Assembly (NCBI GenBank): GCA_020849765.1
Contig: JADLAY010000008.1
Coordinates: 1-59,600, forward strand
Length of the DNA: 59,600 nucleotides
DNA from: Anaerolineae bacterium
Lineage (GTDB): Bacteria; Chloroflexota; Anaerolineae; Aggregatilineales; Phototrophicaceae
Direction of reading: 5' to 3'
Shown here: positions 52,309-59,600 of the stretch, piece after piece
Numbering within the stretch: the first letter of the stretch is position 1
How the letters are laid out: the number at the start of each line of letters is the position of its first letter
Notes under the pieces: model-generated
The model's input: only the letters and a program-made list of their open reading frames with translations
Told to the model about the DNA's origin: nothing
Database searches by the model: none
Made by a program: the position numbers and the translations under genes

Positions 52309-53385
52309 ATGTCGGCCCGAAAACAGTTTCTCATCTTTGTCGTGTTCGTCCTTGCCATCTTCAGCGTCGGCACGCTGAGCTTTGCGCAGGACGACGCCGC
52401 CATCCCTGACCGTTTCAACAACCCCGACGATCCGGTCGAGATCGCGCTCGTGCGCTTCATCGGCGATGGCGCGTTCATGGCGCGTTATCTGGCGGGTGCG
52501 GAGTCACAGGCGGAAGAGCTCGGCGTCAATATCACCGAGTACAACGCGCGCAACGATCAGGCGCAGTTCGTGACGCTGCTCGAACAGGCGATCCAGCAGC
52601 AGCCGGACGCGATCATCATCAGCCACGGGACGACCGATACCGTCCAGCCGTACATCGACCAGGCGGAAGAAGCCGGTATCCCGGTCGTCACGTTTGACAC
52701 GGTCGTCAACAGCAACGTCGTGCCGGAGATCGAGCAGGACGACCTGCTGATCGGCTTCGACCTGACGCGCCACGTCGCGATCACCTACGGTGGCAATGCC
52801 AACGTGCTCTACCTGAACATCGCCGGCTTCCCGCCGCTGGATAAACGCGACCGTTCATACCAGAACTTCCTGTGGCGCTATCCGAACTTCGTCCAGGTGG
52901 CGCAGGTCGGCGTCTACGTCGAGGGCGGCACGGCGGCGGAGACGCAGACCCGCGTGGAAGCCGCCCTGACCGAGAACCCGGACGTCAACGTCGTCATCGC
53001 CATGTGGGACGAACTGGCGAAGGGCGCCGTCCGTGCCATCGAGCAGTTGGATCTGGCCGACAAGATCAAGGTCTACTCGGTCGACGTCTCGGACGAGAAC
53101 ATCCAGATGATGCGTGAAGAGGGCAGCCCGTGGGAAGCGACGATGGCGACCGACCCGTACAGCACCGCCCGCGTGGCCGTGCGCACGGCTGTGGCGCGCA
53201 TCGGCGGCGAGACGGTGCCGAAGTATCTGCTGATCGAGCCGACGCTGATCACACGCGAGACGCTGATCGAGAACAACGTCACCAACATGGACGAGTTGAT
53301 CGTGGCGCTGCCGTCGTTGGGCGAGAGCGATCTGTCGTGGTACCCCTGGATTCGCGCGCTGGCGGATCGTAACGCCGCCGGTTAG
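52309..53385 (+). CDS. Sugar ABC transporter substrate-binding protein (RbsB type)
   Basis: A 358-residue precursor with a signal peptide (residues 1-25, ending Ser-Phe-Ala before Gln-Asp). The mature part is a periplasmic-binding protein 4/type I fold: 'ALVRFIGDGAFMARYLAGAESQAEELGVNITEYNARNDQAQFVTLLEQAIQQQPDAIIISHG', 'AGIPVVTFDTVVN', 'NVVIAMWDELAKGAVRAIEQLD' and 'IKVYSVDVSDENIQMMREEGSPWEATMATDP'. The ligand is probably a pentose or hexose. AGGGGAGGAG lies 9 nt before ATG 52309. It heads the operon with the ATPase and permease genes; a 306-bp gap with a repeat follows. Confidence 0.9.
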   Translation: MSARKQFLIFVVFVLAIFSVGTLSFAQDDAAIPDRFNNPDDPVEIALVRFIGDGAFMARYLAGAESQAEELGVNITEYNARNDQAQFVTLLEQAIQQQPDAIIISHGTTDTVQPYIDQAEEAGIPVVTFDTVVNSNVVPEIEQDDLLIGFDLTRHVAITYGGNANVLYLNIAGFPPLDKRDRSYQNFLWRYPNFVQVAQVGVYVEGGTAAETQTRVEAALTENPDVNVVIAMWDELAKGAVRAIEQLDLADKIKVYSVDVSDENIQMMREEGSPWEATMATDPYSTARVAVRTAVARIGGETVPKYLLIEPTLITRETLIENNVTNMDELIVALPSLGESDLSWYPWIRALADRNAAG

Positions 53386-53691
53386 CAATTTGCTCAGGCG
53401 CTGAGGCTAGATAGAGGCGCAAACGAGACAAGGCAGTCCGCTGCAAAGTCGGGATCGCGGTTTTGTGCCCTCACCCTAAATCCCTCTCCCTAATGGAGAG
53501 GGACTTTCGGAAGTCGTCCCCTACCCCTTCGCTCCAAAGGCAATCGGGCAGGGGATGAGAGCCGCGGAAGTGAATTAACTTTGCGATAGCCGTGTAAGGC
53601 AGCGGCGCGCTATGCTTTCGTTTGCGCATGACGAATCAAGATAGGTTTTTTCAAGCGAAACAAGGGCGCATTTCATCAAGGACGAAGTTTT
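53386..53691. repeat. Gap inside the sugar operon with a palindromic repeat
   Basis: Holds a 'CCCTCACCCTAAATCCCTCTCCC...GGAGAGGGACTTTCGG' unit at 53468-53510. The remainder shows no gene. The repeat may separate expression of the binding protein from the ATPase/permease. Confidence 0.7.
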
Positions 53692-55212
53692 GTGGCGGAT
53701 GGTCTTCAAGCAGTCGGGCTAGGCAAGCGCTTCCCAGGCGTGGTCGCGCTCGAGGATGTGTCGCTGAGGCTGGAACCGGGGCGCGTGATGGCTTTGGTCG
53801 GCGCCAACGGCGCGGGCAAAAGCACACTGATCAAGATTTTGACGGGCTATTACGAGACCTACGAGGGTCAAGTCGAGATCGACGGGCGGGTCGTCCACAT
53901 CCACGAGCCGACCGACGCGGCGCGCGCGGGCATTCAGGCGGTCTATCAGGAAGTCGATACGGTGCTGGTGCCGACGCTGACCGTCAGCGAGAACGTGCTG
54001 CTCAATCAACTGCGATCCAGACGAGGGACGGTGCTCAACTGGGCGGCGCTGCACAAAGAGGCGGAAGCCGTGCTGGAGCGAGTCGGGCTGACGCTCGACG
54101 TGCGCCGCCGGGTCGAAGACCTGGTGCTGCACGAGAAGCAGATGCTCGTGATCGCGCGGGCGGTGTCGCAGCAGGTCAAGTACCTGATCTTCGACGAGCC
54201 GACGACGTCCCTCAGTCTGCCGGAGGTCGAGCAGTTGTTCACGATCATCCGCACGCTCAAGGCGCAGGGCGTCGGCATCCTCTACATCTCGCACCGGCTG
54301 ATGGAGGTCACCGCCCTGGCGGACGACATCACGGTGCTGCGCAATGGGCGCAAGATCACGCAGTTCCCGGCGGACGAGTTCGACTTCGGGCGCGTGAGCG
54401 AGGCGATGCTAGGCACGGCGATCCAGGACATCTACCCGCCGAAAGCGGCGAACGCGCCGGGCGACGTCGTCCTCGAAGCGCGGGATCTGACGCGGCGAGG
54501 CAAGCTCGACGGCGTGAGCCTGAGCGCGCGCCAGGGCGAAATTCTGGGCGTGGCCGGGCTGGTCGGCGCGGGCAAGACGGAACTGCTGCGCGCCCTGTTC
54601 GGGGCGGATGCGCTGGACGGCGGCCGTGTGCAGATCGATGGGCGGCAGGTAGCGCTGAAGACACCGCAGCAGGCGGTCAACCATGGCGTCTATCTCGTGC
54701 CGGAGGAGCGGCGCGCACAGGGCGTGCTGGTCGAGGAGAAGGTCGGCCAGAACATCAGCCTGCCGTTCCTGAGCCAGTTCAGCCGCGCCCTGGGCTTGAT
54801 CGACCGGCTGCGCGAGCGGACGCACGCCGCCCACACGATCGAGCGGCTGGGCATCTTACCGCCGAATCCCGAAGTTGAAGTGAAGAACCTGAGCGGCGGC
54901 AATCAGCAGAAGGTCGTCATCGGCAAGTGGCTGACGGGGCAGCCGCGCGTGGTCATGTTCGACGAGGCGACGCAGGGCATCGACGTCAAGGCCAAGCAGG
55001 ACGTTTATCGCATCGCCCGCGACCTGACGCAGTCGGCGGCGGTCATCTACGCGTCGTCGGACATCGACGAGGTGATCGGCATCGCCGACCGGCTGATCGT
55101 GATGCACGACGGCCAGGTGGTGGCGGAATTCACGACCGACGCCTTCGACCGCAATTTGATCCTGGAGTATGCGACCGGCGCGAGAGAGAAAGAGACCCAT
55201 GACCGAGGTTAG
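53692..55212 (+). CDS. Sugar ABC transporter ATPase with two ABC domains (RbsA/MglA type)
   Basis: A 506-residue protein with tandem ATPase domains. Domain 1: Walker A 'GANGAGKSTLIKILTG' (about residues 37-52), 'YQEVDTVLVPTLTVSENVLL' Q-loop, Walker B 'YLIFDEPTTSLSLPE'. Domain 2: 'GLVGAGKTELLRALFG' (about 290-305), 'PEERRAQGVLVEEKV', signature 'NLSGGNQQKVVIGKWL' and 'VVMFDEATQGIDVKAKQDVY'. The first-domain signature is weakened ('VLHEKQMLVIARAVS'), as in this family. Start GTG 53692, with AAGGACG about 10 nt upstream. It overlaps the permease gene by 14 bp. Confidence 0.92.
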   Translation: MADGLQAVGLGKRFPGVVALEDVSLRLEPGRVMALVGANGAGKSTLIKILTGYYETYEGQVEIDGRVVHIHEPTDAARAGIQAVYQEVDTVLVPTLTVSENVLLNQLRSRRGTVLNWAALHKEAEAVLERVGLTLDVRRRVEDLVLHEKQMLVIARAVSQQVKYLIFDEPTTSLSLPEVEQLFTIIRTLKAQGVGILYISHRLMEVTALADDITVLRNGRKITQFPADEFDFGRVSEAMLGTAIQDIYPPKAANAPGDVVLEARDLTRRGKLDGVSLSARQGEILGVAGLVGAGKTELLRALFGADALDGGRVQIDGRQVALKTPQQAVNHGVYLVPEERRAQGVLVEEKVGQNISLPFLSQFSRALGLIDRLRERTHAAHTIERLGILPPNPEVEVKNLSGGNQQKVVIGKWLTGQPRVVMFDEATQGIDVKAKQDVYRIARDLTQSAAVIYASSDIDEVIGIADRLIVMHDGQVVAEFTTDAFDRNLILEYATGAREKETHDRG

Positions 55213-56269
55213 CCCAACGCAAGCGCCACCCGCATCCGACGCCACGTCCGGCGATGGACTGCGCGGGCAGGTGTACGACTTCATCGTCAAATACGGGATG
55301 CTGGTCGCCATCGGCATCCTGATCCTGTTCTTCAGCACGCAGAACGACGCCTTCTTGACGATCAACAACCTGTTCTTGATCGCGCGGGCGGTCTCGATTT
55401 TGTGCATCGTCGCCATCGGCGTGACAATCTCGGTCAGCGTCGATGGGTTCGACGTGTCGGTCGGCGCGGTGACGGGCTTATCGGTGCTGCTTTCGACCTC
55501 GCTGATGGTGATCTGGAACGTCGAGTGGTATCTCGCCATCCTGATCACGCTGGTGGCCGGGCTGATCGTCGGGCTGCTCAACTCGTTCTTCATCATCAAG
55601 CTGCGCATCCCGGACTTGCTGGCGACGCTCGGCATGCTGTACCTGGCGCAGGGCGCACAACTCATGCTGACGCAGGGTGAATCGGTCTTCCGCGGCATGT
55701 TCAACCCGTGGAACGCCGAGCGCGTGCAGACGACGGGCGACATCGCCGAGGCGTTCAAGCAGATCGGGCAGGGCTTCATCCTGGAGAGCGAGGGCTTCCG
55801 CGGCATCCCGATTCCGATCATCATCATGCTCGTGATCGCGATCAGCGCGCACGTATTCCTGCAATACACGCGCTGGGGGCGCATGTTCTACGCCGTCGGC
55901 GGCAATCGCGAGGCGGCGCGCCTCTCCGGCATCCCGGTCGACCGCATCCGCCTGTTCGCCTACCTGATCAGCGCCGTGCTGGCGACGATCGCGGGCATCG
56001 TGCTGGCCTCACGCATCGGCTCCGGCGCCATCCGCGCAGGTGATCCATATCTGCTGGATGCGGTGGCGGCGACCTTCTTCGGTTTCGCGGTGCTGGGTGC
56101 ACGTCGCCCGAACGTGTTCGGCACGGTGATCGGCGCGCTGTTCGTCGGCATCATGCTCAACGGGCTAACGATGATGAACGTCGAGTGGTTCTTCCAGGAT
56201 TTCATCAAGGGCTTCGTGCTGATCGCGTCGCTGGCGATGAGCTTCTTCCTGGTCAAGCGGAATGGGTAG
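55199..56269 (+). CDS. Sugar ABC transporter permease (RbsC type)
   Basis: A 356-residue membrane protein with about eight to ten helices and the BPD_transp_2 pattern: 'NNLFLIARAVSILCIVAIGVTISVSVDGFDVSVGAVTGLSVLL', 'RIPDLLATLGMLYLAQGAQLMLTQG', 'GRMFYAVGGNREAARLSGIPVDRIRLFAYLISA' and 'DAVAATFFGFAVLGARRPNVFGTVIGALFVGIMLNGL'. ATG 55199 lies inside the end of the ATPase gene (14-bp overlap), indicating coupled translation. It closes the operon; heptad and TAGGGGCG repeats follow. Confidence 0.9.
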   Translation: MTEVSPTQAPPASDATSGDGLRGQVYDFIVKYGMLVAIGILILFFSTQNDAFLTINNLFLIARAVSILCIVAIGVTISVSVDGFDVSVGAVTGLSVLLSTSLMVIWNVEWYLAILITLVAGLIVGLLNSFFIIKLRIPDLLATLGMLYLAQGAQLMLTQGESVFRGMFNPWNAERVQTTGDIAEAFKQIGQGFILESEGFRGIPIPIIIMLVIAISAHVFLQYTRWGRMFYAVGGNREAARLSGIPVDRIRLFAYLISAVLATIAGIVLASRIGSGAIRAGDPYLLDAVAATFFGFAVLGARRPNVFGTVIGALFVGIMLNGLTMMNVEWFFQDFIKGFVLIASLAMSFFLVKRNG

Positions 56270-56641
56270 CAAACAGGTCATTAGCTGTTCGCTGTTAGCC
56301 ATTCGCTGAAAACTGAGAGCCGCATCCTTTCCGGCGGTAGGGACGCGTCGTTGCACGGATCGCATATGTGTTGTAGGGGCGACCCGGTGGGTCGCCCAGA
56401 TGGGGCTTGGCGGCGCCAAGCCCCTACGTCCCCGGTCAATCGGCCCGCAGGAGATACCGGGTCGAGCGCTGACCGCCGATGGCTGACAGCCGCCCGCCAA
56501 CACCCGACCACCGACCGCCTTCCGGCAAACCTCAATACTTTCTGGGCTGACGTTAACATGATTCTATGACAAACTCAGTACACTTGACTCCGTGTTTATC
56601 GAAGAACAATTATCCGTCGTAGGTTACGGGAAGGGGAAGGC
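56270..56641. repeat. Intergenic region before grpE with heptad and double-palindrome repeats
   Basis: 56278-56312 is a heptad tract (cattagc, tgttcgc, tgttagc, cattcgc). 56375-56425 is a 'TAGGGGCG' double palindrome (GGGCGACCC...GGGTCGCCC then GGGGCTTGG...CCAAGCCCC). A TTGACT at 56584-56589 with AATTAT 18 bp downstream is a possible weak promoter for grpE-dnaK. No CIRCE element (TTAGCACTC/GAGTGCTAA) was found. Confidence 0.7.
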
Positions 56642-57223
56642 GTGAACTCAGAAGAAATGAAAACCGCTGCCGAAAACGTCGACCAGGAAGCGCAGCAGGC
56701 TGCCGAGGCAGGCGCCGAAAATGGCGCGCCAACGACACAGTCTGCGGCACCCGCCGGTGATGTTGCAGCCCTCCAGGCACAGCTCACGGAGGCGCAGCAG
56801 AAGGCGGGCGAATATCTTGAAGGCTGGCAGCGCGCACGCGCGGAGTTCGCGAACTATAAGAAGCGCGTCGAGCGCGAACTGGGCGAGAGCCACCAGATGT
56901 CGATGGGCACGGCGTTCAAGAGCCTGCTGCCGATCATCGACGACTTCGACCGCGCGTTGACCAGTGTGCCCGAAGAGATCAAAGACAACCCCTGGGTCAG
57001 CGGCGTTTCGATGGTGCAGCGCAAGCTCTACAAAATGCTGGAAGACAACGGCGTCGTCGCTTTCGATCCGGTCGGCGAGATGTTCGACCCGACCCGGCAC
57101 GAAGCGATTGGCACCGACCCGGACACGGACGCGCCGAGCGGCCAGGTCACGGTCACGATGCAGCGCGGCTATCTGATCGGTGACCGAGTGCTGCGCCCCG
57201 CCCTGGTGCGGGTTGCGCCATAG
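56642..57223 (+). CDS. grpE: Nucleotide exchange factor GrpE
   Basis: Cochaperone that releases ADP from DnaK. The 193-residue protein starts with GTG 56642 after a purine-rich GGGAAGGGGAAGG. It has an acidic/Ala-rich N-terminus and a long coiled coil ('AALQAQLTEAQQKAGEYLEGWQRARAEFANYKKRVERE', residues about 40-80). The beta-domain has 'GVVAFDPVGEMFDPTRHEAIGTDPD' and 'VTVTMQRGYLIGDRVLRPALVRVA', the family signature. dnaK follows after 114 bp; dnaJ is not in the window. Confidence 0.93.
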   Translation: MNSEEMKTAAENVDQEAQQAAEAGAENGAPTTQSAAPAGDVAALQAQLTEAQQKAGEYLEGWQRARAEFANYKKRVERELGESHQMSMGTAFKSLLPIIDDFDRALTSVPEEIKDNPWVSGVSMVQRKLYKMLEDNGVVAFDPVGEMFDPTRHEAIGTDPDTDAPSGQVTVTMQRGYLIGDRVLRPALVRVAP

Positions 57224-57337
57224 CACATCCGCGAAGCGCATGAATATGCGTATATCTGTCAACATATGGCGTTGCGAAAGTGCTGGTCAGCTCTTTCGCT
57301 CATCTGCCCACCATCGCTAAGAGGAGCAACAAATTAC

Positions 57338-59239
57338 ATGGGACGCATAATCGGAATCGATCTCGGAACCACCAACTCAGTGGTCGCCGTCATGGAAGGT
57401 GGCGAGCCGACGGTCATCCCCTCGGCAGAGGGTGGGCGGCTGATCCCATCGGTCGTGGCGATCAACCCCAAAACGGGCGAACGCCTGGTCGGTAAGGTCG
57501 CGCGCAATCAGGCGGTCATCAACCCGGAAAACACGGTCTTTTCGGTCAAGCGCTTCATGGGGCGCAAGTTCGACGACCCGGAAGTGCAGAAGGCCATCAA
57601 GTACGTGCCGTACAGGGTGAGCGCCGCGCCCAATGGGGACGTGCGCGTGCACATGGGCGACAAGGAATACAGTCCGCCGGAAATCAGCGCCATGATCTTG
57701 CAGAAGCTCAAGACCGATGCTGAAGCCTACCTGGGCGAGAAGGTCGACCAGGCCGTGATCACGGTGCCGGCCTACTTCAATGACGCGCAGCGTAACGCGA
57801 CCAAAGATGCCGGGCGCATCGCCGGGCTGGAAGTGCTGCGCATCATCAACGAGCCGACCGCGTCGTCGCTGGCTTACGGCCTGGGCGAGCGCAAGAACGA
57901 GATCATCGCCGTCTACGACCTGGGCGGCGGCACGTTCGACATCTCGATCCTGGAAGTCGGCGACGGCGTGTTCGAAGTTCGCAGCACGAACGGTGATACC
58001 TACCTGGGCGGCGATAACTTCGACGAGATGATCATCAACTGGATCGCCGACGAGTTCAAGAAAGAGCAGGGCATCGACCTGCGCAACGATCGCCAGGCAC
58101 TGCAGCGGCTCAAGGAAGCGGCCGAGCGCGCCAAGATCGAACTCTCCAGCGTGCTGACGACCGAGATCAACCTGCCGTTTATTACGGCGGATGCGAGCGG
58201 CCCCAAGCATTTGAACACGCAGCTCAGCCGCGCCAAACTGGAAAGCATGGTCTCGACCCTGATCCAGCGCAGCATCGACCCGTGCAAGTCGGCGCTGCGG
58301 GATGCGGGCGTCGAAGCCAAGGACATCGACGCGGTCGTGCTGGTCGGCGGTATGACTCGTATGCCTGCGGTGCAGGAAGCGGTCAAGAACTTCTTCGGCA
58401 AAGAGCCGAACAAGGGCGTCAATCCGGACGAGGTCGTCGGCGTCGGTGCGGCGATCCAGGCGGGCGTGCTGCGCGGCGATGTCAAGGACATCCTGCTGCT
58501 CGACGTGACGCCGCTGACCCTGAGCGTTGAAACGCTCGGCGGCGTGGCGACCCCGCTGATCGAACGCAACACGACGATCCCGACCAAGAAGAGCCAGGTG
58601 TTTTCGACCGCGGCGGACAACCAGACGCAGGTCGAAATTCACGTGCTGCAGGGCGAGCGCCCAATGGCGGCGGATAACAAGTCGCTGGGCAAGTTCATCC
58701 TGGACGGCATTCCCCCGGCACCGCGCGGTATCCCGCAGGTCGAGGTCACGTTCGACATCGACGCCAACGGCATCCTCAACGTGAGTGCCAAGGACAAGGC
58801 GACCGGGCGCGAACAGCGCATCACGATCACGGCCAGCAGCGGTCTGAGCGAAGACGAGATCCAGCGCATGGTCAAGGACGCTCAGGCGCACGCCGCCGAG
58901 GACACGCAGCGCAAGGAACAGGTCGAAGTGCGCAATCAGGCCGATAGCGCTATATTCACCGCCGAAAAGTTCCTGAGCGACTTCAAAGATCGGCTGCCGG
59001 ATGATGCCAAGAAGCAGACGAACGAGCTGGTCGAAGAAGTGCGCGGCGCCCTCAACGGCAGCGATAGCGACCGCATCAAGGCAGCCACGCAGGCGCTGAT
59101 GCAGCACGTTCAGACGCTCGGCGGGAAGATGTACGAGCAAGGCGCAGCGCCCGAAGGGACTGCGGATGCACCCGGCGCATCAGGGGAAGCCAAGCCTGGT
59201 GGCGAAGATGTCGTCGAAGGTGAGTACAGCGAAGCATAA
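57338..59239 (+). CDS. dnaK: Chaperone protein DnaK (Hsp70)
   Basis: ATP-dependent folding chaperone, 633 residues. Signatures: '[18 protein letters not shown]' at residues 4-21, '[19 protein letters not shown]' near 195, '[24 protein letters not shown]' near 340; substrate domain '[14 protein letters not shown]' and '[25 protein letters not shown]'. The C-terminal tail is Gly/Pro/Glu-rich and ends acidic. ATG 57338 begins the conserved start, with GAGGAG about 10 nt upstream. Cotranscribed with grpE. Confidence 0.97.
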   Translation: MGRIIGIDLGTTNSVVAVMEGGEPTVIPSAEGGRLIPSVVAINPKTGERLVGKVARNQAVINPENTVFSVKRFMGRKFDDPEVQKAIKYVPYRVSAAPNGDVRVHMGDKEYSPPEISAMILQKLKTDAEAYLGEKVDQAVITVPAYFNDAQRNATKDAGRIAGLEVLRIINEPTASSLAYGLGERKNEIIAVYDLGGGTFDISILEVGDGVFEVRSTNGDTYLGGDNFDEMIINWIADEFKKEQGIDLRNDRQALQRLKEAAERAKIELSSVLTTEINLPFITADASGPKHLNTQLSRAKLESMVSTLIQRSIDPCKSALRDAGVEAKDIDAVVLVGGMTRMPAVQEAVKNFFGKEPNKGVNPDEVVGVGAAIQAGVLRGDVKDILLLDVTPLTLSVETLGGVATPLIERNTTIPTKKSQVFSTAADNQTQVEIHVLQGERPMAADNKSLGKFILDGIPPAPRGIPQVEVTFDIDANGILNVSAKDKATGREQRITITASSGLSEDEIQRMVKDAQAHAAEDTQRKEQVEVRNQADSAIFTAEKFLSDFKDRLPDDAKKQTNELVEEVRGALNGSDSDRIKAATQALMQHVQTLGGKMYEQGAAPEGTADAPGASGEAKPGGEDVVEGEYSEA

Positions 59240-59575
59240 GATGGCTGTTGGCTACTAGCTTTTGGCTGTTCGCTAATCTACGCACTGCGGGTGCGGTTGC
59301 CCTGGGTAATCGTCGCCCGCTGTGCGTATCTGCATCTCGCTAACGCTAGCACACACAACCTGACAAGCTTGTACATCGATAAGGTGAAAATGCGCTGTGG
59401 GAGTTGGTGGCGACGTATTTCTTGCGGTTGATTCGGCTCTTGCCGCCGTTGGCTGAAGCCGAACGGCTGACGAAATCAAGCCCACTGAAGAGCAGTTGTG
59501 CTAGTTGAAGTTGGCAAGGAAAGACATCTCCGATAAGGTGAAGGCGACGAAACACAACACCACACGGAGATGTCA
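59240..59575. repeat. Terminal intergenic region with heptads, a 12-bp direct repeat and a 10-bp inverted repeat
   Basis: 59241-59279 is a heptad tract (atggctg, ttggcta, ctagctt, ttggctg, ttcgcta). CGATAAGGTGAA occurs at 59377-59388 and again at 59532-59543. GACATCTCCG (59524-59533) is exactly inverted as CGGAGATGTC (59566-59575), which ends directly before an ATG. These may be edges of a mobile element. Confidence 0.55.
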
Positions 59576-59600
59576 TGTTCAGGATACACACATTCGACGA
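59576..59600 (+). CDS. Possible start of a gene cut by the window end
   Basis: ATG 59576 opens a frame of only eight codons before the window ends (Met-Phe-Arg-Ile-His-Thr-Phe-Asp). The preceding inverted repeat and direct repeats, plus the transposase tail at the other end of the window, make a transposase start plausible, but eight residues are not enough to identify it. Confidence 0.25.

Noticed and set aside
57377..59140. 587-codon minus-strand frame opposite dnaK
   Set aside because: Antisense shadow, well known for Hsp70 genes; it has no independent support.
56642..59239. CIRCE/HrcA control of grpE-dnaK
   Set aside because: No TTAGCACTC-N9-GAGTGCTAA or close variant is visible upstream of either gene.
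1..59600. tRNA or rRNA genes
   Set aside because: I looked for T-loop (GGTTCGAATC-like) and rRNA core words and found no convincing match; a covariance search would be needed to exclude them fully.

Overview
The window reads as a chromosomal piece of a high-GC bacterium, most likely a member of the Chloroflexota (Anaerolineae-like). This is inferred from overall gene style, the mix of ABC sugar transporters, a CofE-like protein, a PduO-type adenosyltransferase, a two-subunit-type acyl-CoA mutase, 7TM histidine kinases and very abundant intergenic repeat debris. No rRNA, tRNA or CRISPR array was recognised. Genes are mostly short operons separated by 100-600 bp intergenic stretches filled with several families of dispersed repeats.

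Layout. 0-0.1 kb: 3' end of a transposase. 0.1-9.5 kb: lipoprotein, purB, a DUF559 protein, a PAS histidine kinase, a ParB/Srx-fold protein, a CofE-like ligase and a minus-strand group of small proteins with a methyltransferase. 9.6-16.1 kb: a 7TM histidine kinase, a PduO-type cobalamin adenosyltransferase and a UgpB/A/E-like ABC importer without its ATPase. 16.2-21 kb: DinB, an acyl-CoA mutase large subunit with isobutyryl-CoA-mutase-type active-site residues, and two tandem Gfo/Idh/MocA dehydrogenases. 20.9-23.7 kb (minus): secreted protein, AraC-VOC pair, methyltransferase-PAP2 pair. 23.8-27 kb: a probable NAD-salvage operon (nicotinamidase-like hydrolase, nicotinate phosphoribosyltransferase, a signal-peptide-less solute-binding protein). 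27-31.3 kb: ABC exporter and a membrane EEP-domain protein. 31.3-33.6 kb: a gene-poor stretch followed by an AT-richer CoiA-like gene that looks acquired. 33.8-38.8 kb: lipase-like hydrolase, B12-binding radical SAM protein, small proteins, a membrane-anchored collagen-like protein and a stand-alone cyclic-nucleotide-binding domain. 39-41.5 kb: a gyrase/topoisomerase IV subunit A. 41.8-50.3 kb: DUF1579, EamA transporter, SIMPL protein, Fe/Mn superoxide dismutase, PAS kinase, NAD-dependent epimerase, 2TM protein, fumarase. 50.7-51.8 kb: YCII-like protein and a VapBC-type toxin-antitoxin pair. 51.8-56.3 kb: a 120-bp duplication, a promoter and terminator-containing leader, and an RbsB/A/C-like sugar importer. 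56.6-59.2 kb: grpE-dnaK. The end holds repeats and possibly the beginning of another gene.

The most unusual points are: (1) the leader at about 52.06-52.31 kb, where a near-consensus promoter, a 20-codon cysteine-rich small ORF, an intrinsic terminator and a possible competing pairing lie in front of a sugar-importer operon, which could be a leader-peptide attenuator; (2) the Phe/Gln active-site signature of the mutase; (3) degenerate heptanucleotide tandem repeats at more than ten gene boundaries; (4) the apparent lack of a canonical GyrA box in the topoisomerase subunit; and (5) a cytosolic binding-protein-like gene in the NAD-salvage operon. All functional statements are from reading the sequence and recalled family knowledge; no search was run.
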